Below, in pieces: positions 23,788 to 35,997 of a stretch of DNA of 64,000 nt. A program made the position numbers and the translations under genes. The notes beneath the pieces are model-generated. The model saw nothing but the letters and a program-made list of their open reading frames with translations, had not been told where the DNA came from and did no database searches. Origin of the DNA: Camillea tinctor (taxonomy: Eukaryota > Ascomycota > Sordariomycetes > Xylariales > Xylariaceae). Where the stretch lies: contig MU394108.1 of assembly GCA_022578605.1 (NCBI GenBank), positions 223,640 to 287,639 of the forward strand, given 5' to 3'. Within the stretch, counting starts at the first letter, position 1, and each line of letters starts with the position of its first letter.

Positions 23788-26700
23788 CGTTACGAACTAT
23801 CGATCTCAGTGGCAGCGAAGTGAAAAAAAGAAAAAAGGGAGCCGACGCGGTCGGCTCGGGCAAACAATATACAAGAAAGAATAGTAAAAATCAAAGAAAA
23901 GAAATGAAGGGCCGTTTCGGCCAGGCCACGATCACGAAAAGATCATGAACTGAAGATGTAGGTGTATGTGTGTGTGTGAAGATATGATAAGAAGGGAAGG
24001 TTTTCTTCCTTTTCCCTCCCCCTTTCGAAAAAATGGAGAATGGGAATAGGGCACAAATGTACGAGACAGGTGTAAAGTGATGAGAATGAGTGAGAAAGGA
24101 AGGTCAAGGTAGTCAGTCCGGGGAAGTGAAGGAGATCTGAGAATGTGTGGTGACAGTAGGTCAGGGATCAGACCACCATAACTCACCCGTCTGCCCCCAT
24201 CCGTCCATCTATGGTCAAGCATTCCGACTGTCTACTACGTAGTAGAGGCGATCGCGAGGTGCGGTCTTCTATCCGGCACGAGTGTAGAGGCTCGCACGAG
24301 CAGAGCGTGTCTACTTGATGTCGCAGCAGGGACAGGCACCCCTGGCGGCCGTGTTTAAGATGGTATCGAACAAGGGGACGGGATTGGCTGCAAGCATATG
24401 GGTTGTCCAATTGTAGTTTAAAGGACAGAGAGGTGTATGGGGCGACGCCCCTGTCCTGCGACAGATCTGAGGCAGCTCTCCCCCCTTGCGAGCCCCTCAG
24501 CCGCATTCCACCCCTTCGGCAACGGTGACAGGTCCATAATGGTCGACTGATGTCCAGCACCGGCTAATAAATATCTTGTCGATCTTCCATCATTGAGGAG
24601 CGACGATGTTGAGGGAGCTCATCTTGTGAAGACGGCACGCGCAGAATGCATTGTGGACCTGATCAATCTGGAAACATAATGATGGGTGATGGTATAAGTT
24701 GAGTCGATGGAATCGTTGGTTGTTTCGTTCGTTCCATTTACGTAGCCACCCAATACCAATACCCATACCCATACCAACACTCAATTCCAATTACTTTGAG
24801 CCCCCATACCTTGGCTCTGTTTGACTAGTAAACCACAATCCGGACACCATCGCAGCCAAGACAATTAATACCTGACTCGACATCCATGTGGCCTAGGTGA
24901 TACTACGTATGTAGGCGACTAAAGATAGCGTCAGACAGTACCGTTTATAGTCCCAGAGTAGTCTAGATCCAAGTCAGTGTTCAGTTCGGTTAGCAATTCG
25001 ACAAGATATCGTCAATAGTCCGAGATACCATGTCTTTTTCTTCTCTTCTTCCCGCTTCTTCTTCCTTGGAGGTCCGTGTTGAGAGAAACTTTCACATGGG
25101 TTTATTGAAGTGTCGCAAGTTAATAGAAGAAGATACATTCTCTTTTTTTCTTTCTTTCTTTTCTTTTTTGGTGCTTGGGATGCATGACCTGATAGGCCGG
25201 GATATGACGAGACCCGTATATGGTAACATTTATAAGTGCTATGATAAGTACTATGCGCTGGATTGATTAATTGATGACATACATACTCCGTACATACGTA
25301 TGTACATACGTACATAGGGAGGTTACTTGCATACTTACCTTTCAACTAACCTACCTACCTCCCTACTCATCATTTTTCAAATTTCTAGACTTGGATAAGA
25401 CAAAGTCTCATAATCTCGTGTTCGATACTACCCTCTTTTTTAGTGTACTCTCCTCTCGCTCTCACTCTCGCTTGCTCTGCCGGGCGTGTAAGCGAAATAA
25501 AACACCCCTGTTTCGATAATGAAAGAGTCAAGACCCGGTATACCAGGTATACCAGATATTCACCGGGGGTGTTCTCGGGTCTTGAGGTTTTCCGATCTCA
25601 AAAGACAAAAGGGGATTTGCCGCTGTAGCCGGTGATTTATCCCATGTCTCGACGGGTCAGATCTACGGTGCATCAAACACGCCTGGTTAACGTTGTTTTA
25701 GCGGGTTTTCGGACCTAACTTTCTTTGCTGCGACATGGTAACATGCGAAACAATGTTTTTAGGATCTCTGGAATCTTCTCCTATTGGAAGATCTAGTTTC
25801 TGGGTTTCTGATAGTGTCCTCTTTTGGGGGAGGGGGAGGGATATATATATTTGTAGGTAGGATAGGCAGTTTGTATCCTAACCTACCCTGGGCAAGAAAT
25901 CATACGTCTTCTTCCTCCCCCTGTCTCCCTTCTTCTTCTCCTCTTCTGTATTATAATTGAAGGAAAAGCAAAGAAGGGGATGCGAAGGAGAAGAGAGAAG
26001 AGGGGTGGAAGGCTGTTGGTAAGCTGGGTTTCCAATCCAATGGCTCGAAGTTGTTCAGCATTACCGAGATGTTTATGGAATACCTCATTAATCCGCATAT
26101 AACCTTGTTGAATGCATGTACCTACCTTATGTAGCTAGCAGTGTACATACCTAATGCAGTAACTTGGATTAGTATATCTCATGCAATTCGCAATGTGAGT
26201 CGTCATCTTGTAATCTGCTCCGGGTCTATGAACTGCAAGTGCAAGGGGGTGGATTGAGGAGGGATGGAAGAGGGGATGAGGGGATGAGGGGATTCGAAAG
26301 GAAGAGATAGGTCAATGCAAGTTGAAGTGATAGAGAGAATGTGTGAGAGAGAAGTTTAGAGAGAGGAGTTTCGGTTGTTGATGTCTTTGTTTAAAATAAA
26401 AAGCAAAAAAATAAAACGAAAAGAAAAAAGAAGGAAAGGGGAAGAGAAGAAAGAAGCACGGGCCACGATAAAAGATAAAAAACTGGGTCACTAAGAAACT
26501 CAAACCTTCCCATGAAAGTTAAGGTTTCCCCCCCCCCCCCTCCACACCATAACCTAAACCCCCCCCTAAGAATGGAAACGCGAAACGCCGGTGCTCAAGC
26601 TATAGGAGGTTACTTTTTCCCCTAGTCACAACCACACCGAATTGATCATCTCATTCCAATTTAGGAAATTGTTCAGCCTCAATTCTCGATTGTTAACTGT

Positions 26701-26915
26701 TTCTATTGTCTATTGACTATAAAAATTGTGGTTGTGAGTGAAAGAAATAATATCCCAAACCTGACATCAAACGGATTCAAGGTGGGAGGAGGAGTTCATC
26801 GTCATCTTGCTTCTTCCTCTTCCTCTCATCTCTCCTCTCTTCTCTCACCCCACATCAGCAAAGCAGCTCATTCATCTCTCTCACCAGTTCTTTTTTTTTC
26901 TCTTTTTTTCAAACA
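23788..26915. other. 3.1 kb divergent intergenic region
   Basis: Promoter side of both the membrane-protein gene (-) and the unrecognised 659-aa gene (+). A 125-codon minus-strand frame (24183-24560) lies in a locally GC-richer patch but shows no recognisable domain, and its His/Arg/Ser/Cys composition is atypical of a protein; I do not call it. The rest holds AG/CT tracts, a C run (26528-26541) and GGGGATGAGGGGATGAG repeats near 26270-26292. Confidence 0.5.
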
Positions 26916-29391
26916 ATGTTTGGATTAACCTCTATTGGTAAGTATTAATATTTCCTATACATTTCATTTTATCCTCTCTTATTCCTCTTTTCTCTCTCAA
27001 ATAGATACACCAAATACTACACTGTTCTGGCTGGATATAAATTCCTAGGTATATATACATATAAACAACCTACGATATGCCAATGGTGCGAGTGCACCGA
27101 GTACCGTACGCCAAGCGACTGCACTCACCCACTTACTAGAAGAGATCAACATCGATACCATAAACATGACCATAATGTTTTGAACCAAACCAAGCTCTAT
27201 ACTGCCAGAGTCAATGCTTCTTAATGCATAAATCCTCACCTTTCATATATACTACATATATATAATATGTTTCACCTAACCTAGGTATATACCTCAATAT
27301 ATACACATACATACATACATCATATATCTATCTATCTATTTATCTATCTAGTATCTACCTCGCCTTACCTCATAATACTCTGACTTATTCCCTCCCCCTT
27401 GAACCCTGTCTCATGTGCTTCTTCCTCTTCTAGTACCTCCAACCATTGGCCCACCACCAAAGAATGTACCGCCGGCCACTCCCATCACGCTGCCGCGGTG
27501 TACGCCTCAGGTGCCGGACTCCCCATCTGAAGATGGATCGTCCGAGCCGTCTCTAGTCCGCTTCCTGCAGACGCTACATCGCCCCACCGACATCAGCGAT
27601 GCTCACTTTGCCGCCCTCGGCGTCCACGTCCACCCCGACGTGCCGGCCGAGGACGTTGTGCCGGACCCCTCCTACCTTCCCTCCGCCTCGGGCTGGGACG
27701 GCATAGACCTGGACGAAGCCCGGCGCCGGGACAGCGCCGGTTTCCGCCGGCCGCTAAGCAATGGGAATACCTCGCCCGAGGCCCGTGTGTTTTTCGAGCG
27801 GCGCAATGAGCTCTCCATCCCGAACCAGGCCGCCTTCCGCACCGTCCGCCGCATAAAGCCTGTGCCCGGGAAGCAGGCCCCGCGGCTCGGTAACTGCTAC
27901 GAGTTCTTCAAGCAGCTCGATCAGATGGCTACCTTCTGGGACGACACTTCCATGCCCCCTTGGACCGGGAGTGGTGATGATGATGATAACGATAACGATA
28001 ACGATAACGATAACGACCAACAACAGGGCGGAGAAGAGACCACTACTTCGCCTGCCCAGAATAATGGCGATACCACCACCACCACCACCGGCGGGGACAC
28101 CGAAACCCCCGAACGCGTAACCTACCGCACCGGCACCGGGTCCGCCATGCCCCCCGAGTTCCGGCACAACCTCATCTCCGCCTTCATCAAGCTAGTAGCT
28201 TACGACTTTGGCTGCAACCTCGCCCCGCCGCGCCTGGAACCGCGGCTACACCTCCTCGAGCCCCCTCACCCGCCTTCGCCTAATAAGTCCTCCCTACTAT
28301 CACCGCCGTCTGCTCCCTCGCGCGCGTCCGCGCCCGTGCCCGCCCAGAGAGCATCCTACTTCCCCTCCGGGTGCGTGTTCATCTGCCGCATCCCCACGAC
28401 CCGCGACGCCGCGCGGCAGGGGTTCATGGACGGGCCCGTAGCCGCCGTGTCGGCGCGCAACACCACCGGGTTTTCCTTCTCCTCCTCTTCTCCTTCCCCT
28501 TCTGCTTCCCCCACCACCTCAGACGCGGACCTGGAGAAAGCAAAAGAAGACGCGGCCGCCCGCCTCGACCTGGGCCGCGAGCTTGTCGCCGCGCTGATCG
28601 CTGCACAGCACCGCGCCCGCGCGGGAAGAGAGGAGCGCCGCTTCGGAGAGGGCAAGTGGTGGGCCACACAGAAGCGCTGGGGCGGCGGCGAGGGCGGCCC
28701 GATTGGGAGGGAAGTCGAGGGCGACGCGGCGATTGTGGGGGATAAGGATGCTGCGGCGGGAGAGGTGGAGGGTCCTGTTGCTCCCTCTTCTTCTTCTTCC
28801 TCCGCAGCTAAGGGGCGAAGTAGCGGGGTAAGTACCAGTAGATCACCACCCTCCCTCATGAGCCTCCGCGGCGGCGCGAGAGGTATGGCGATGGGCATTG
28901 GCGGCATTGCGGGAGGGATAGGCGGGGCCAGGAAATCGCGGAAAGGCCCCACGGTGTATGATAGCTACCGCAAAGTGCGGCCCCCCTCGTCGAACTGGGA
29001 CCGCAAGGTAAGATACGAGCCCATCGGCCGCGTGCGCGGCGCGGACTACGACGACGTGTTTGTGGTTAGCAGCCTGTTCCACCACGTGAGTGTGCTGAGG
29101 GTCAGGGTGCCGGAGAGGTTGCTAGATGTGCTGGATGGGGGGGTTGAAGAACAAGAAGAAGGGGAAGGGGAGGGTAGGAAGGAAGGGATAAGAAAAGGGG
29201 GTAGGAGTTGGGGTAAACTCGAGGTCTGGAGGAGCAGGTGGTTTGATCTCTTCTTGGTGGAGGAGAGGCTCGAGGCTATGAGGCTGGTTTGGGGGATGAT
29301 GGCTTGGGTTATGCGGAAGGATGAGGGGGATGAGGGGGCGGTGGGGGGAGAGGGGAAGAAGGCGGGTGATGTGGATATGGCTGGGACTTGA
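26916..29391 (+). CDS. unrecognised fungal protein, 659 aa
   Basis: Two exons, 26916-26937 (only MFGLTSI plus one base) and 27434-29391, joined by a 496-bp intron. The junction gives a smooth reading (MFGLTSIVPPTIGPPPKN), and the acceptor TTCTAG is strong. No domain was recognised. The first third has ordered-looking blocks around GNCYEFFKQLDQMATFWDD (about residue 160) and a later block PPEFRHNLISAFIKLVAYDF. A simple-repeat insertion at 27973-28020 encodes alternating Asp-Asn, followed by Thr and Gln/Glu repeats. Another long block is Ser/Ala/Glu-rich and low-complexity (about 28470-28850); the C-terminal part (YDSYRKVRPPSSNWDRKVRY onward) looks ordered again and ends in an acidic Gly/Glu tail. 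No signal peptide or membrane helix is seen. Coding status is supported by a long high-GC3 frame. Confidence 0.8.
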
Positions 29392-32300
29392 AGGAGAGAG
29401 CATGAGATATGAAAAGGGGGTAAGATCAACGTGAAGAAATGAAGTGTGAAGCAGATCTAGAAAAAGTACCTAAATAGGTAAGGATGGGAGAGGCGGGATA
29501 TACAAACAAGGCGGGTCTTTTTTTCTCTCTTCTCTTTCTCATAGTTACTATTTCTCTTTCTTTTTTTCCCTTTTCTTTTTTAAAAAAATGGTGGATGGAT
29601 GGAAATGGGGATAAGGGATGGGGGATTATGTCGAATAAACTAGGTTAACTGACTGATGGTCTGGATTGTGGGAGATGAGATCCATAGATGAGCCGCTTAT
29701 ACAGTACAGTACAGGACAACACAATACAATACAATGTGACACTTACTATACAATACACGGGGCAGCTAGTGTGTGAGGATACGATAGTCCAGTTGGTTGG
29801 GTTATATGGTACTAGATACTAGATACTTTTACGTGTATACGTGCGAGCTAGCTAACTGACTTGTGGCCGTGAGTTATATGTTTAAGTGGCTTGTAAATAC
29901 ACTAAGTAAGCACCCTATGTGCCTAAGTTACGTAGGTTATGTACTACTAGATGCATTAGAGGTTATTATAAGGTTTAGATGGGTAAAGAAAAGGGAGGGA
30001 TCGGGATGGGAGGCAAGGGATTAGGGATTAAATTGAGTTTAGTTTAGTTGGGAAAGTTGGGGATATTTTACCTAGACTTTCTATGTAACGAACAACTAAA
30101 CAAACCATATAACAAGCAACATCCCTTTCTTGCCCCCCCTTCCTCCCTCCTAGAGTCCTAGGTTAGTCCCCGTACCTGACTCGACTTCCTACCAGACCTA
30201 CCTAACCTAGGTAGTTAATTCTTAACCTAATTAATTAACGTCAATACTCTACGTACGCAATAAACTAATGAGAAAACTATAATTCTCTACTCGTTAGTAT
30301 CTGGTATACATTTTATACAGGTTACTTAGAAGTAACTTGGGAGACTAAACCTTGGGAATTGGGATACCAACTTAATCTATCGTATTACGGATAAATTTGA
30401 AAAATAGAAATGAAAAGGGTTGAAGGCTCGCGTTTTCTCCCCTCCCCCCCCTTTTTTTTTCTTTATTTTGTTAGTTTTAACCCTCACTTATATATGTACG
30501 GAAATTTCTTTTTCATACAAAAGGAGTTCAATATGAGTAACAATCCAAGGTTTTCTCTGCTATCCTGGTCGGGGGGTTTATTTAGATTATATATATGTAT
30601 AACCAACCCTCCCCGAGCTCCCCGAGCCGTCATTCCTATGGTGAGATAATACAATCCCATATCTGAAGTAGGACTAAGTAGGGAGGTAGCCTACGCGTGT
30701 TATTGTTGTTACTCTTGTCTCTTAGTCATTGCTAGCATCAACCCGAGGTAGGACCGTAAACACTTGTATAAAGCTATGCCGAGACTCCTTACCGTACTTA
30801 CTCAGCTTGTCCATATCAACTCCGATCTGCTTTTACATACTCAGGTATCTTGCTATTCGCAGATATACGCAAATACCCACAGGATGTTGATACACGTAGG
30901 TAAGGTGTGTGTGTATATGCGTGTTTATGTGTGCCTTCTGGCGCGTAGGTATGTCTGTATGCATGTGTAGGGTAAACGATGGGGTATTATAATTTCTCTT
31001 GCCAGGTATGAGCGACTATACCACCCCGGAAACTCGACATGATAGGTTGGTGGCACGGATACGGGTAGCGAGTATAATATAAAAAAATCGACATATGGCC
31101 CGATAAATCAACCACGCCCGATACTACGCTTCCTCTAAACCTGGATGGGCCAGACCGACACGCTTGCATCAAAGTATTCTGTCATCTGTCACTGTCTAGG
31201 ACCCCCCTTCCCATGCCCTCCTTAAGCCCATTTTCTGTGTTTTTCAGGTCTGCTAGGATGTTTAAGAAAGACCTCGCAGCTCATGGGAGAAGCTGGGAAA
31301 TATGATTGTACCGTGCATACGATACTATTGGTTATGGGCATAAAAACCAGGTAAGAAGTGATACTAGACGAGTTGAGCACCTACCTGAACTGTCATGAGA
31401 GGAGGGGGTATAATTATTGAAACGCCACCATTTCAGCCCATCGATTAGTATTTTCCAATCCGTCTCTCTGCAGGAAAAGAAATAGGATCAAAAGGATCAA
31501 AAAACCATATCGAGGGTAGGTAGTGAAAAGGGGAGGAGGGAGGGGAGCAAAGTCGTACGATATCTGACCTGTCTTAGACACGATAGAAAACGAAGATAAA
31601 ATAAGCATTCTCTTTTCGAGAAAAGGAAAAAGAAAAGAGAAATGGAGATAAAAAAGACGCTCTGAATGAAGCCCTATCTCTCGCTTCTGCTCTGTCGGGT
31701 CTGTGTAACGCGCGGCCGTTGGTCTAGCCCACGATGTGCTATGCTAGAACTAGGATCGTGGCCGCCGCCGTTGCTAATAAAATCCCAGACTTGCCATGCG
31801 CTGATGCTGCAGGGGACTTTACCCCCACGAGAGGTTATATAGGTGAGACAACCACAGGTTTGCGGAGGAAGAGACCATTATCAAGGGCCTAGATGGATCT
31901 TTTAAAGGTGGTTTTCTGCCTTCCCAGGTTGGCTTACTCCGAGAGACCGGACTGGAGGATGGATGTAGGATGTAAGTCTGTAACCCTTAAGGCAACGCAC
32001 GTACCAGTCTTAGAGGAGAGCCACCTCAACGCCCCATTAGTCTCAGCTGGGGCAGCTGAGCTAACACTCTAGCTTGGGATAGGTGGGCGGCCTCGCCCTA
32101 CTTAAAGACGGATAAGGTGTAGCTAGGTAGTGTATTGGTAAGTACATAGACTATTAGGAATAGCGCACAACGAGTACCGCGGTTCGGAGGCGCGCTGTGG
32201 GTATCTCTGGGTCTTTGGGTTTGGGGTTGATGTCATGCTGTTGCGAATGCCGGGAACATACAACGTTCCAATCCATGGAGCCGGGACTATTAAACAATAA

Positions 32301-34460
32301 AGGATCTATACTTAGTATATAGATCGTCAGAAGAAACGATGAAACGATGCAACACCCTAGACGGACACTACCGGGCGAGATACAGCAGGTGTTTGGTGGC
32401 TGAGGGCAAAACGGGGGGAGAGGGGAGGGGTGAAGAGACTAAAATGAGACACAAGTACGGTAAACCTGCGGGTAATTTGGAGATCAAGACATGAGAGATG
32501 GACGAATGGAGGTTAGCTCTACCTAGTTAGGTAGGTTAGGGAAGATATGTATGTAGTATGATGGTGAGGCTAGACCATCTAACCTAGCTGCGAGAATCTT
32601 TCTTGCAGTTGCAGTAAGTAAATAAGTAAGTAAGTAACCTCCATACATGGTGTAGATGGCATGCATGTAAGTGCGGCTATGTTATCCGGAGTTAGAGCTT
32701 TCTGATGCTTCCCAAGCATATGGGAAATCTCCAGGAAGAAGCAGAAAGAGAAGAAGAGGGTTGCATGTGGCGTCTGTACGTCAGAACTGGGAGAAGGCCT
32801 AGTCTTTTCTCTTTTACTTTTTTTTCTAATTTTTTTTCCTACTGTTACTGTGCCTGATGATCCATCTCGTTTGGATGGTAGCATGCGGAAGCAAATGCGG
32901 AAAAAGAAAAACATGCGGTCTCTTGAAGAATGTGAGACGCGCGGCTCAGTTCATCGTGATGTACAGAAATAAGCATGTGAGGTATGTAAGTTGAGCGTGT
33001 GTGTGTAAGTGTGTGCTATAGGTAGCTTTTCAGCCGAGGACTAAAGCGCAGATACTTCCGTTAGGAGCAATCGCAAGGAACCAGAAAAATTCTTTCCGGG
33101 TGTGTTGGCACATCACTGCCACAGAAGAAAAAAAAATAAAATAGCTTGCCGATGGAGATGCGAGATTCGATGCGATGCAAGACTGATGAAGGTTGTTCAA
33201 GATTCGATTATGTTTCTGTCTAAGACAAGAAGAAAAATGTACCGGGTCGCATCAATTCTTGCATCAATTCTTTAAACATTGCGTAGGTGCATATGCAAGT
33301 CGACCAAACGGGTTTGGTGTCGAGTGTCAGCATTGCCTGTAATTGGTCCGAGGAGCTCTTTCAGGTGAGCCTCTGCACTCGGATATGCCGTCACTTTACC
33401 TCTTTGGGAGCATATATGCACAAGGAAAATCGTTGTTCCCCTGGTTGCTTTAAGGGCCTTGCTAAGGTACTTAAGTAGGTACTTAAGTAAGTACTCACTT
33501 TCAGGCTGCTCTTCCGCTAATAAGCTCAGGCACTTATGTACCTACCTATCTAACCTGCATACCAAGTTACATGGGTTAGTTCGTCCGATATGGTTAGATA
33601 GAAGGGCTTGATGTAATATGACCAAACCGGGCTGCCACGTGAGAAGGCGTTGACAGATTGTACCCACAGCAGCCACAGCCAGACGGGCTTCCCGGTAAAG
33701 AGTGGAGGAGAAGGTAGCACAATCGCTTTCTGAGCGGAGATGGAATACTTATGCTATGCAAGCTAGGTATGCTATGTAGTATAGCTCGGCTCGGCTATGA
33801 TCAAAAAAAAATTACCATCTCCGGGCGGTTGATTAACGCAACCCTCAGCCTGACGATCAAGGCGACCAAAGGAAAAAAAGCTTTTGCTCTCTTTTGATTC
33901 GCTCGTACAGACGCCTTGGAAAGAAATTTGGGATTGTAACGGTGGAAATGCACGTATGCCAACTCACTCCATTAGCCAATATCGATACCCAATTACACCC
34001 TGCTTGGTGGATGGTCTTTTGTTATTTACTTCCCGTACGAAGGGGGACTCGCAGACTCGGAAAAAGAAGAAAATATACGTTACATGTTACATACGGGCCA
34101 AGTAGGTAAGCAATAGAATTTTTCTTTTCTTCTAGTGTCTATGTAGGTTCATGTAGCTTTCATATGATAACTGATATTCGATATTAATAATTCATATCAT
34201 GTTTCATGATGATCTCATTAAGAGGCTCAGTCTCTTTGGAGCCGGATGCAAGGAGGGACGAGATGCATTAATTAATTTTTATGAATTGCACGAATAGTAA
34301 TAATCATGATGATGCTCGTGATGGAAAAAAGAAACACTACCGGAAGCGTTCTACATTCCATCCGTGGTCTCATCGAATAGTTGGCCTATAGAAATCGGCA
34401 GAGGGAGTAGATCAATGCGATCAAGGTTGACGATGGCAAATGCTGTTTGGTCTGGAAGAA

Positions 34461-34535
34461 TTGAATTGAATTGATATGAATTGATACGAATTGATTGATA
34501 GTTTTGATTAATTCAATTGAGTTTCAAACTCAATT
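34461..34535. repeat. AATTGA direct repeats next to a 21-bp palindrome
   Basis: Five or more GAATTGA units (about 34461-34500) are followed by a perfect inverted repeat: AATTGAGTTT (34515-34524), one spacer C, and AAACTCAATT (34526-34535). Confidence 0.8.
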
Positions 34536-35433
34536 CCATTGGCCTCGGACTTAAGGAAAACAGCTCTGAGGTACTCTATCTTTCCCTCTATTGACATATA
34601 CACGGTTCGATTGCCGACTGGTTAGACAACATAGCAATAGCCATATTTTACAACTACAGCTACAACTAGAGAAGGAATATTCACAAGACAATACCTGCCT
34701 AAGGTAGACCTAATTGCGGGGCAGAATATCAGCCTCATGATCCAAATACACGTTATGAGTGGACGATAGAGAAGCCCCGCCTACCCAAACGAGTTTAGAC
34801 GCTCCAATGAAAAAAAGAGCAGAAAAGGTCAGACAGGTCCCCGGCCCACTTAATTCGTTCGCCGAACCCCCCCCCTCTCTCTTCTCCAAGTTCTAGGTTA
34901 GTACAGTAGTACACTATGAACGAACGGTGGGCGGAGAAAGAGGAAAGAGGAGAAAAAAAAATAACGTTTTTTTTTTCACTTACGTCTTTTTGCCTTGTAC
35001 ATCTCCGGACTCTCGCATCGCTCTTGTCCGCCCTAAGGCACTAATATTAGTACAACTTACTTAGTAACCCAAAACCTAACCTAGTTAGGTGATTTACTAC
35101 GTTAACATACGCAAGATTGAAAGGTGAAGAAGTCGTTATCGACAAAGGATCCCCCCGGAATTACGAATTTGATTCCCACCCCCCCCCTTGCGCCCCTGCC
35201 CGTCGACCCTGCCCGTCGACCCTGCGCGCGGCTGTGTTGACCGCCCTACCGGGTGTCCTAGCGCTTAAGGTGATTTCTTGGCAATCTGGTCTATCTTTTT
35301 CTCTACCATCAAGCTTACATCTCTACCTAAAGCCTTAAGTCACGTCTCTCGGTTTCATACATTACGCGGAGAAACATAAGTAAAGCAAAAAAGAAAAAAG
35401 AAAAAAGAAAAAGAAGAGGATATACATATATGC

Positions 35434-35493
35434 AAGACACATACACATACACATACACACAGACACTCACACACATACACGCATACACACACA
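35434..35493. repeat. CA-rich microsatellite
   Basis: About 60 bases of ACACAT/ACACAC units, roughly 500 bp before the metacaspase start codon. Confidence 0.85.
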
Positions 35494-35997
35494 ATACCCC
35501 TCTTGATGTTGCAACAATTGAAATACCTAACCTTCGGTATTCCCACGAGCTTCATAAAGTTGGGAGGTTAGATTATAAAGAAGCCAAAAGTCCTGCGCTT
35601 TGTCCAACGAACCTTGGAACCTTCTCTCCTCACCCCCACTACTACTAAAGTACAGTACTAGTTATATTATATTATTATTACTACTATCCTTTACCACTTT
35701 GTTACTATCATCGTCATCATCATCTTTTTCTTCTTCTTCTTCTTCTCCTCCTCCTCCTTCTTTATAGTATCATCGGTATCCATCCATAACATCGACACGA
35801 AACCCTACGAGATATACCATACTACTACCAAGTTATACTATACTATACTATATAATAATCCCCCTTCCCGACCCACGTCGACCGATAACGATCACGATCA
35901 CGATCACGATCCACGATTTACGAATCACGTCCGCATAACGTAGCTCCAAGAACACCTACAAGAAGTCTAAACCTTACTCTACCTCCTCCATCGTGCT

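Larger units (their letters stand above)
29392..35997. other. 6.6 kb gene-free stretch
   Basis: Between two plus-strand genes. No coding region is supported. It holds TAGGTT/ACCTAC-rich segments, a run of TACAGTACA-type direct repeats (29700-29745), the AATTGA repeat and palindrome at 34461-34535, a CA repeat (35434-35493) and, just before the metacaspase start, TC tracts and CACGAT repeats (35886-35912). GC content rises modestly at 31.7-32.3 kb without a convincing frame. No tRNA or rRNA was recognised. Confidence 0.55.

Noticed and set aside
22832..23884. Two long plus-strand frames (194 and 142 codons) opposite the Ser/Thr-rich membrane protein
   Set aside because: Antisense shadows of Ser/Thr repeat codons, giving monotonous Val/Asp/Glu repeats.
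24183..24560. 125-codon minus-strand open frame upstream of the membrane-protein gene
   Set aside because: Arg/His/Ser/Cys-rich composition, no domain and no convincing splice link to the neighbouring gene; more likely promoter or UTR sequence.
28356..28952. 198-codon minus-strand frame inside the 659-aa gene
   Set aside because: Antisense shadow of GC-rich low-complexity coding DNA; no start context or domain.
34601..34630. GGTTCGATTGCC as a tRNA B-box
   Set aside because: No matching A-box or acceptor stem could be paired at the right spacing.
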